In this document: piece after piece, positions 7,301-11,562 of the stretch
Numbering within the stretch: position 1 is the stretch's first letter
How the letters are laid out: every line of letters begins with the position of its first letter
Assembly (NCBI GenBank): GCA_934574045.1
Contig: CAKTMK010000050.1
Span: 1 to 11,562, forward strand
Source: an uncultured Oscillibacter sp.
Lineage (GTDB): Bacteria > Bacillota > Clostridia > Oscillospirales > Oscillospiraceae
DNA: 11,562 nucleotides
Direction: 5' to 3'
Notes under the pieces: generated by a model
The model's input: only the letters and a program-made list of their open reading frames with translations
The model's database searches: none
Told to the model about the DNA's origin: nothing
Position numbers and translations under genes: made by a program

Positions 7301-9950
7301 CACCATGCCGGATACGGCAGTGTCCGTCACGGCCGTCTTTGAGGCCGACGCCGGCTATGAGCGCCCCGTCACCGTCCAGACCGACGGCGGCGGCACGGCC
7401 TCTGCCTCCCCCGACAGAGCCGCCGCCGGGGCGAAGATCACTCTCACCGCTGCCCCCGACAAGGGCTACAGCTTCAAGGAATGGCAGGTCATCAGCGGCG
7501 GCGTCACCGTGGAGGACAACAGCTTTATCATGCCCGCCGCCCCGGTGACCGTCAAGGCCGTGTTTGAACCCATTCTGAAGATCAGCGCAGAGAACTTCCC
7601 CGCCCCCGCCTTCCTGCAATACATCAACGAGTGCTGCATGGATACAGACAAGGACGGCCATCTCAGCGCCGGGGAGCTCGCCAAAATCAGGACCATCAAC
7701 ATTCCCGGGAAGGGTGTCAGGGATCTGACGGGCCTTGCGCACTTCACCGCGCTGGAAAAGCTCTTCTGCCAGTCCAATGACCTGACGGTACTGGATCTCA
7801 GCGGCAATCCGGCGCTGACCTTTGTGAACTGCTCCCAAAACCGGCTGACCTCGCTGAATTTTGGCAGCAACCCCAAGCTGGCTAGCTTTTACGCCGACGG
7901 CAGCATCTACCGGATCACCCTGACGGAGGCGGGCACCTTTGACCTCTCCACCCTGCCCGAAGGCTTTGACGTGTCAAAGACCGGCAGCTGGACGGGGGGC
8001 TCCGTCAGCGGCACGATCCTCAGCGTGGAGGAGGACGCCGCCTTTGTCACCTACACCTACGATCCCGGCAGCGGCCTGGAGCCTATGCTGTTCACCCTGC
8101 TGGTGACAGGCCGGGAGGCCGCGCCTATCCCCATCAACGAGACCACCTTCCCGGACTCCAGCTTCCGCACAAGCGTTAAAAGCGAGATCGACCGCAATGG
8201 GGACGGAAAACTCAGCACGGACGAGATCCTTCCCATCCGGGAGCTGGACGCCAAGTATGATCTTTCTCTCCGGCCCAACCTTGAGGGCCTTACGGATCTC
8301 ACGGGCATTGAATATTTCACGGAGCTGGAGAGCCTGACCTGCAAGGACTACCAGCTGACCTCCCTGGATCTCAGCCGGAACACCAAGCTGAAGCAGCTGG
8401 ATGTCAGCGGCAACGAATACCGGATCCTGCTGACGGAGGCGGGCACCTTCGACCTCTCCGGTCTGCCCGGAAAGTTCGATGTGTCAAAGGCCAGCGACTG
8501 GACGGGCGGCACCGTCAGCGACACGGTCCTCACCGTGGAGGAGGGGGCCCAGGAGATCACCTACACCTATGACTGCGGCGGCGGCTTCACTGCCCGCCTC
8601 ACACTGAAGGTGCGCTATCCCGGCGTCAAGATCGCCGCGCCGGTGATCTCCCCCGCCGGCGGGATCTACAACGGGCCGGTCACGGTCTCCATCACCTGCG
8701 CCACACCGGACGCCAGCATCTATTATCTCGACGGAAACGGCTACAAGCTCTACTACAGAGGGCCATTTGTCCTGGACGAGAGCGCCAGGATCACTGCCTG
8801 GGCTGAGGATGAAAACGGCGACATGGAGGACAGCGAGCGCGTCACCGCTATCTTCAGCATCGTGGAGGCCGGCCATGTCCACGACTACAGCCCGGACTGG
8901 ACGGCGGACAGCACCGGCCACTGGCACGCCTGCCAGTGCCTCCAGCAGGCGGATTTTGCGCCCCACACCTTCCAGTGGATCATTGACTGGGAGGCTACCC
9001 GCACCGAAACCGGCGCGAAGCACGAGGAGTGCAGCGTCTGCGGCTTCATCCAGAGCGAGGGCACCGTCATCGACAAGCTGCCCGGCGGCGGTTCCTCCGG
9101 CGGCGGCAGCAGCAGCGGCAGCTCGTCCGCGGCAACCTACCCCGTCTCCGCGCCCAGCGCCTCCACCGGCGCGTCCACCGGCACGGCTGTCACCGGCGGC
9201 AGCGTCAGCGCCAGCACGAAGAACGCCACGGCCGGTTCCACCGTGACCGCCACCGTCTCTCCCGAGGCGGGCTACCGGCTGGGGAAGCTGACCGTCGTGG
9301 ACAAGAACGGCAAAGAAGTTCCCGTAACACTCAAGGACGGCAAGTACACCTTTACCATGCCCGCCTCTCAGGTGGACATCAAGCCGGTGTTCGAGAAGAT
9401 CCCCGCCGAGACGGCCGAGACGGTGTTCCCGGACGTTCCTGCCAACGCTTATTATGCCGATGCGGTGAAATGGGCCGCGGAGAAGGGCATCACCTCCGGC
9501 ACCAAGGACGGCGGCTTTGCTCCCGGCAATACCTGCACCCGGGCGCAGATCGTCACGTTCCTGTGGCGCGCGGCTGGCTCTCCGGAGCCGCAGACGGCTG
9601 AAACCGGCATGACGGACGTTTCTCCCGCAGCGTACTACGCCAAGGCGGTGGCTTGGGCCATCGAGAACGGCATCACCGTCGGCAGGTCGGACGGCAGCTT
9701 CAATCCCAACGGCACCTGCACCCGCGCCAACGGCGTGACGTTCCTGTACCGCGCGGCCAAGGCCGCCGCCAGCGGGAATGACGCTGGTTTCAGCGATGTG
9801 ACGGCGGACGCGTACTACGCGGCGGCGGTGCAGTGGGCGCTGGAAAACGGCATCACCAACGGGCAGAGCAACGGCCTGTTCGGGCCGAACGGCGGCTGCA
9901 CCCGCGCCCAGATCGTCACCTTCCTCTTCCGCATGCATCAGGGCAGATAA
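4344..9950 (+). CDS. Giant SLH-anchored cell-surface protein with LRR, EF-hand-like and InlB-type repeats
   Basis: An 1868-residue secreted protein. Residues 1-33 are a signal peptide (basic start, hydrophobic core, cleavage near ALA-A). Modules in order: EF-hand-like loop D58-E69; leucine-rich repeats about 86-258 with a 21-residue period; an FDLTTLPGSFDVSK segment (265-278); Ig-like region about 330-450; beta-helix-like, carbohydrate-binding-type region about 515-700; InlB B-repeat-like segments about 745-815 and 920-1076 (EGW.FKEW, GYSFKEW); second and third EF-hand/LRR modules (1084-1260 with loop D1100-E1111; 1267-1427 with loop D1283-E1294); chitobiase-C/Fn3-associated domain about 1429-1508; a His/Cys segment 1511-1567; Gly/Ser linker from 1578; another InlB-like segment 1620-1690; and three SLH domains (about 1695-1737, 1756-1800, 1816-1868) ending in TRAQIVTFLFR. 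SLH domains bind cell-wall polysaccharide, so the protein sits on the outside of the cell, probably as an adhesin or glycan binder; no catalytic domain is evident. Ligand unknown. Confidence 0.95.
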   Translation: MKNRCLPRAGRQAAALLTSLVLMLTLLPTAALAAEDVAVSPKNFPDENFRAYVSTNLDNNGDNVLSVDEIAAVTEISCDERSIASLEGIGYFTNLETLYCQDNLLTALDVSRNTRLTKLNCSSNHLTVLNVSANTALTELSCGSNQLTALDLSGAPNLDTLICGDNQLTELNVRANPALTTLRCISNCLTELDVSRNTKLETLVCSGNQLTVLDLSVNTALTELSCSDNRLTSLDLSRTKVTSYDQLSCSGNQYTLGLKDGEDTFDLTTLPGSFDVSKVGSALNMSGGEITGNILTVKPGAEMVRYKYACRDGLWADFAWKVHADTVRKIGLTQTESYTFPELTAGYTSVSSNKFLIRNTGNVATGPLKVVLEGKNADAFLLASQDGTLSADGSIAIRSIGLIGTAPTVSFQPAPGLSAGTYTADLVVKSADDDGAALSERFGVSVTVKPGVVNYALYYDTEDGRFLKKSFAGESWNNEEWTEQTDRWKALDRDGDGYYETLRLEGFHLNCAPASRSSMDLVDYGVWLQDSRRDDLLTLEVIGDDNVITCDAGGNTLANGALNSSKLVITGGGTLRIRGENASIATALDVNNLLSVEGNTKLILETASVSSDSQEASRALTVNGSEGVRVEKGSSIEISALKGDGTPGTAISSTAARRITAEDSIVTGAAEVFLSGLTGTLTQKDAGAPLVIRDRTEAERTARSIHYSWATGQLGEMYFDDLSTHSLLTFTSGSQQETIEQLRMKGPATLSLRSGDAVTVSVDPAAGYTLTGWTVVAGDTYEDYTSAEKYAIDTTEPLRLIIPDSNLYAVIPHFDINENARVAVRAYGSGQTAQSLVCYLGYGRMDQSFTLPTALEAGLYAHGTSTPQRFLYWYLGTDTNTQYHPGDTIPLTRSQLDTDENGELGRLVNAKTQDDSARNYLSVQTEGQGSYQITCTDRSVMGGISLNNFAVPMGANVTLTPVPEEGWCFKEWKIIRGDVTVKDGSFTMPDTAVSVTAVFEADAGYERPVTVQTDGGGTASASPDRAAAGAKITLTAAPDKGYSFKEWQVISGGVTVEDNSFIMPAAPVTVKAVFEPILKISAENFPAPAFLQYINECCMDTDKDGHLSAGELAKIRTINIPGKGVRDLTGLAHFTALEKLFCQSNDLTVLDLSGNPALTFVNCSQNRLTSLNFGSNPKLASFYADGSIYRITLTEAGTFDLSTLPEGFDVSKTGSWTGGSVSGTILSVEEDAAFVTYTYDPGSGLEPMLFTLLVTGREAAPIPINETTFPDSSFRTSVKSEIDRNGDGKLSTDEILPIRELDAKYDLSLRPNLEGLTDLTGIEYFTELESLTCKDYQLTSLDLSRNTKLKQLDVSGNEYRILLTEAGTFDLSGLPGKFDVSKASDWTGGTVSDTVLTVEEGAQEITYTYDCGGGFTARLTLKVRYPGVKIAAPVISPAGGIYNGPVTVSITCATPDASIYYLDGNGYKLYYRGPFVLDESARITAWAEDENGDMEDSERVTAIFSIVEAGHVHDYSPDWTADSTGHWHACQCLQQADFAPHTFQWIIDWEATRTETGAKHEECSVCGFIQSEGTVIDKLPGGGSSGGGSSSGSSSAATYPVSAPSASTGASTGTAVTGGSVSASTKNATAGSTVTATVSPEAGYRLGKLTVVDKNGKEVPVTLKDGKYTFTMPASQVDIKPVFEKIPAETAETVFPDVPANAYYADAVKWAAEKGITSGTKDGGFAPGNTCTRAQIVTFLWRAAGSPEPQTAETGMTDVSPAAYYAKAVAWAIENGITVGRSDGSFNPNGTCTRANGVTFLYRAAKAAASGNDAGFSDVTADAYYAAAVQWALENGITNGQSNGLFGPNGGCTRAQIVTFLFRMHQGR
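4599..5117 (+). repeat. Tandem leucine-rich-repeat array, 63-base period
   Basis: Within the surface-protein gene, units of 21 codons follow the pattern L..L.C..N.LT.LDVS.N..L. Cysteines fall at residues 100, 121, 142, 163, 184, 205 and 226 (exact 21-residue spacing) and then 249 (23-residue spacing), placing one Cys at the same position of each coil. DNA copies share phrases such as AATACGGCCCTGACCGAGCT at 4743 and 4995, showing recent unit duplication. Confidence 0.88.
7593..8624 (+). repeat. Two tandem EF-hand/LRR/FDLS-FDVSK modules (with a third copy at the N-terminus)
   Basis: Residues 1084-1260 and 1267-1427 of the surface protein share the same order: NFP/TFPD..F opening, a Ca-type loop (D.D.D.H.S..E and D.N.D.K.S..E), two to three LRR coils, then GTFDLS.LP..FDVSK, TGG.VS.T.L.VEE and TYTYD. 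The DNA string CTGACGGAGGCGGGCACCTT occurs in both (7920 and 8430). Residues 43-325 are a longer version with eight Cys-bearing coils. Internal duplication is seen directly; calcium binding is inferred from loop spacing. Confidence 0.8.
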
Positions 9951-9998
9951 GGGGAAATGGGATCATGGATATAATTCCCAAAGATTCTATCTTTCCTC

Positions 9999-10037
9999 AA
10001 AACCGCAGGGAGACTCCCGGAGAGAGTCTCCCTGCGG
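9999..10037 (-). terminator. 14-bp hairpin with T run on the minus strand
   Basis: CCGCAGGGAGACTC (10003-10016) pairs perfectly with 10024-10037; loop of seven bases. On the plus strand the stem is followed by CAGAAG, with no T run, but on the minus strand it is followed by TTTT (9999-10002). It fits a terminator for the leftward, decayed gene cluster of the right flank and could slow rightward transcription from the surface gene too. Confidence 0.5.
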
Positions 10038-10089
10038 CAGAAGTCCCTGCCGATCATTGATGTGGATATTGCTGCCACGGAAATGGAAC

Positions 10090-10133
10090 AAGCGGAGGAC
10101 GATGTACCGAATCCGGTACATCGTCCTCCGCTT
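10090..10133. repeat. Perfect 20-bp inverted repeat with 4-base loop
   Basis: AAGCGGAGGACGATGTACCG (10090-10109) and its exact complement (10114-10133) enclose AATC. Neither strand has a proper T run straight after it (TTTGCATTG on plus). It is longer than terminators need, so it could be a mobile-element end, a recombination or processing site, or a transcript-protecting stem-loop. Confidence 0.8.
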
Positions 10134-10136
10134 TGC

Positions 10137-10158
10137 ATTGCTCTGAGCAATATTTTTT
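10137..10158 (+). terminator. Terminator downstream of the surface-protein gene
   Basis: ATTGCT (10137-10142) pairs with AGCAAT (10146-10151), followed by A and six T (10153-10158). The stem is short, but it sits three bases after the 20-bp hairpin, with which it may act as a composite end of the surface-protein transcript. Confidence 0.55.
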
Positions 10159-10213
10159 ATGTTGTCCTTGTGCGTAGGTGCCTTCGCGGCCTCCGTGTTT
10201 TTCTTTGTCTCTG

Positions 10214-10530
10214 TCAGAGCAGCAAAACGCATCCTTTGACATCGCAGATTATTTTCTCAGCATATTGCCAAATATCCCGCAAACAGGTGTATTTACAGCA
10301 CAAATCTAATTCTTCCCTTTTGCGCCATATCCATTTGACCACATACTTGCCCACAGCCAGCGAAAAATCGCCCCGCCGCAAGGCATCCTCTTGAATGACT
10401 TTCATGAACCTGTCAATTTGTTCCTCCGGCGAATATTGTCAGGACGGTTTTTCAAATGAGACTGTAAACACTTTACGAACGATGCGGATTCACAGCGTTT
10501 TTCGGGCAGGAATGGCTTGAAATCAGGCAT
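10214..10530 (-). pseudogene. Unidentified mobile-element protein, broken by one frameshift
   Basis: Leftward from ATG 10530, one frame reads MPDFKPFLPEKRCESASFVK, then CLQSHLKNRPD, and drifts to a stop at 10402. From 10438 the neighbouring frame continues sensibly (QYSPEEQIDRFMKVIQEDAL, then RRGDFSLAVGKYVVKWIW) to a stop at 10214. A single lost base near 10438 (GAC-CAA becoming GACAA) would restore one protein of about 105 residues. Its start overlaps the upstream stop as TGATG (minus strand, 10532-10528), the usual sign of coupled genes. I do not recognise the family. The last 30 residues, Cys-rich and ending KGCVLLL, may not be native. Expected to be non-functional as written, unless the frameshift is a sequencing error. 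Confidence 0.45.
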
Positions 10531-10746
10531 CAAAAATCAATGCTTGTGGGATTCGTGAAGTATCTTCCGCCTGCGCGTATGGATTGCACCATTCCGCGAT
10601 TCACGGTATCGTGCAGCCAGTGTGCGGCTTCGCGTAGCCTTTTGCGGTTTCGCCGGTTATCGTCAGATTCTATGACGTGCAAAGGTGCGTCCTGCGTACA
10701 GAGCATCGTATGGCAGATACGTCGGCAGCCGGGTATCCGCTCTCAT
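10530..10746 (-). pseudogene. Remnant reading frames, start resembling a RepA-type replication initiator
   Basis: From ATG 10746 the minus strand reads MRADTRLPTYLPYDALYAGR, then TFARHRI and a stop at 10663. The first dozen residues resemble the start of RepA-N-like initiators of clostridial elements (which open EYM..D.RLPTYLPYP). The overlapping frame, with an ATG at 10706, contains ESDDNRRNRKRLREAAHWLH, DTVNRGMVQSIRAGGRYF and TNPTSIDF, stopping at 10530. A one-base shift near 10671 would join them. The upstream AAGAAGGTGA (minus, about 10772-10763) could be the ribosome site of an original start whose ATG is now ATC. The order of these pieces suggests a collapsed gene. The resemblance is from memory and weak beyond the N-terminus. 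Confidence 0.32.
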
Positions 10747-10987
10747 GTACTCGGTGATGAAATGTCACCTTCTTCGCGGGAATTAGGGGTATCACGAATC
10801 GTGACAGCCCCCAGCCGGGCGGTTTCCAACGCTTTGACCAGTAATGTCGGCAAAGCACCACAACTGCCCGGAAGCTCTGCTTGCAGCCTCGGATTCACCC
10901 GCGGCAAAAGGAATTGTAGGCGATGCGGTTTCGGTGGTCGAGGAAAAACGACCATTCAAGCCGCCGCTGCTTGTTGATTCTCGGCAT
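10743..10987 (-). pseudogene. Small basic mobile-element protein with internal stop
   Basis: Leftward from ATG 10987: MPRINKQRRLEWSFFLDHRN, then RIAYNSFCRG, TGA (10897-10895), and in the same frame IRGCKQSFRAVVVLC. This looks like the small, basic, Cys-containing proteins common beside replication genes of clostridial integrative elements (function unknown). The TGA falls where a Cys codon (TGC/TGT) would fit a CRGC..GCKQ pattern, so a single nonsense change is likely. Further on, the neighbouring frame carries PTLLVKALETARLGAVTIRD, then TPNSREEGDISS, ending at 10743, suggesting a frameshift or a second short gene. Non-functional as written. Confidence 0.4.
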
Positions 10988-10999
10988 TTTCACGCGCCT

Positions 11000-11031
11000 G
11001 TCTGTCGCCAGAGCGTCACGCTCCGGCAGAC
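11000..11031. repeat. Imperfect inverted repeat upstream of the decayed minus-strand genes
   Basis: GTCTG (11000-11004) with CAGAC (11027-11031), CC with GG, and GAGCG (11011-11015) with CGCTC (11019-11023), loop TCA; three bases bulge on the left arm and there is one A/C mismatch. It lies 12 bases upstream of the minus-strand ATG at 10987, thus in its leader or promoter. It could be a control hairpin or part of a transfer/replication origin; no direct evidence for either. Confidence 0.4.
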
Positions 11032-11270
11032 GGTCAAACTGTAAATCTCGGTATCATTTTCGGGCTTTTTCTGCCCTGTACGCTCCATTTGGGGAACAGG
11101 TGGTATGCGGTATGGGTAAGTCTCTTCGGCGCGTTTTGTGCGCTTTGGGGATGGGATATTTACCTCGGAAAAATGCGCTAAACTCAGTTCAAATCGTTAT
11201 GCTCTGAATGGCCCTCACTACAAATGGGGGTCATTATCGCCCGTGCGCTCCGTTTCAGTCACAGAAAGTT
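11032..11270. other. Intergenic stretch, nothing recognised
   Basis: No supported gene on either strand; open frames here are short and lack ribosome sites. Weak features only: GCGCGTTTTGTGCGC near 11129-11143, and a CGCTCCATTT/CGCTCCGTTT pair near 11080 and 11246. It probably contains control sequence for the genes diverging leftward (10987) and rightward (11371). Confidence 0.4.
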
Positions 11271-11323
11271 ATCGGACGGTTCAAAAAATATTCCGCACGA
11301 ACTTGTTGCATATTTCGTCCGAT
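11271..11323. promoter_or_regulatory. Possible operator: 8-base inverted repeat around the antitoxin promoter
   Basis: ATCGGACG (11271-11278) and CGTCCGAT (11316-11323) are exact complements 37 bases apart; the right arm lies inside the -35/-10 spacer. Phd/YefM antitoxins usually repress their own promoter by binding palindromes that overlap it, so the position is suggestive, but spacing is wide and chance is possible. Confidence 0.3.
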
Positions 11324-11334
11324 TTGGATATAAT
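11306..11334 (+). promoter_or_regulatory. Sigma-A-type promoter of the Phd/YefM antitoxin gene
   Basis: TTGCAT (11306-11311), 17-base spacer, TATAAT (11329-11334): a perfect -10 and a 4/6 -35 at ideal spacing. Predicted start is about 11341, some 30 bases before the ATG at 11371. Confidence 0.78.
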
Positions 11335-11370
11335 AAGGATGAACCAAATCACGAAGGGAGGAACCAGATC

Positions 11371-11562
11371 ATGTCGATTACTGCGACGGAACTGAAAAGC
11401 AATCTCGGAAAGTATCTTCTGCTTGCAGCGACGGAGGACATTTTCATCACTCGCAACGGCAAGGTTGTCGCCAAGCTCTCCAATCCCCATCAGGACAGAG
11501 TGGACATTGCCAAGTCCCTGTTCGGGATTCTTCCGGCTGATGTGACGTTGGAGGAAGCGAAG
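11371..11562 (+). CDS. Phd/YefM-family antitoxin, 3' end outside window
   Basis: The first 64 codons are present. ATG 11371 follows AGGGAGG (11355-11361) with nine bases between. The start MSITATELKSNLGKYLLLAA is the classic Phd/YefM opening (I.ATELK.NL.KYL), followed by EDIFITRNGKVVAKLSNP, the strand-turn-strand of the N-terminal DNA-binding domain (I.ITRNGK..A.L). Around residues 49-64 (LFGILPADVTLEEAK) it enters the toxin-binding tail. By family knowledge it binds a PIN- or Doc/RelE-type toxin, which would be expected just after the window, and represses its own promoter. It is unrelated to the RelB-type antitoxin at 430. Confidence 0.88.
   Translation, partial: MSITATELKSNLGKYLLLAATEDIFITRNGKVVAKLSNPHQDRVDIAKSLFGILPADVTLEEAK

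Noticed and set aside
6153..7838. 561-codon minus-strand open frame (and 484 codons at 8484-9938)
   Set aside because: Shadows of the surface-protein gene caused by codon bias; no start signal or recognisable domain.
1130..10242. Near-repeat GCATCTTTTGATAT (1130) / GCATCCTTTGACAT (10229) as attachment sites
   Set aside because: 12 of 14 matches between two kilobase-sized flanks is expected by chance, and no integrase or clean boundary lies next to either copy.
10895..10897. In-frame TGA as a selenocysteine codon
   Set aside because: No selenocysteine insertion hairpin is evident just downstream, and the surrounding genes carry other frameshifts, so a nonsense mutation is simpler.
10540..10977. 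145-codon plus-strand open frame
   Set aside because: No ribosome site, odd Ser/Arg/Cys-rich translation; the minus strand here gives better protein-like segments.
1..11562. CRISPR arrays, tRNA or rRNA genes, intact transposase or integrase
   Set aside because: No regularly spaced repeats outside the coding LRR array, no tRNA-like or rRNA sequence recognised, and no recombinase motifs seen.

Overview
The window looks like a piece of chromosome from a GC-rich gut Firmicute (Clostridia; something like Oscillospiraceae). The evidence is a GC-rich, CTG/GCC-biased pair of large genes, a surface protein with S-layer homology (SLH) anchors and Firmicute-style surface modules, strong AGGAGG ribosome sites, and flanking genes of the kind carried by clostridial mobile elements. 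This placement is inference; no 16S or other marker is present.

Left flank (1-1250), lower GC: the 3' end of a DUF2786-like gene, an intact RelB/DinJ-type antitoxin overlapped by only the first codons of its YafQ-type toxin, then short remnants and two hairpin terminators with no intact gene. Core (1250-9950), GC-rich: a MalT-like LuxR-family STAND regulator (1441-3969) with an extended -10 promoter and a hairpin at the predicted mRNA 5' end, a strong hairpin, a small DUF2442-type gene broken or switched at a run of eight C (4061-4314), and a giant secreted surface protein (4344-9950, 1868 aa). That protein has a signal peptide, three EF-hand/leucine-rich-repeat modules, a beta-helix-like region, InlB-type repeats, a chitobiase-C-like domain and three SLH domains.

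Right flank (9951-11562), lower GC: a cluster of stem-loops closing the core from both directions, then a decayed minus-strand gene cluster (10214-10987) with frameshifts and an internal stop that resembles mobile-element accessory and replication genes. After this comes a textbook promoter driving a second antitoxin of the Phd/YefM family, cut by the window end.

How it may work together (inference): the regulator could control the surface protein next to it. The small DUF2442 ORF sits in the leader of the surface gene, and its C8 tract decides whether translation ends 29 nt before the surface-gene start codon or one base before it, so tract-length change could alter surface-protein expression. 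The flanks read as worn mobile-element DNA with two unrelated antitoxins, suggesting a site that has repeatedly received and lost mobile elements.
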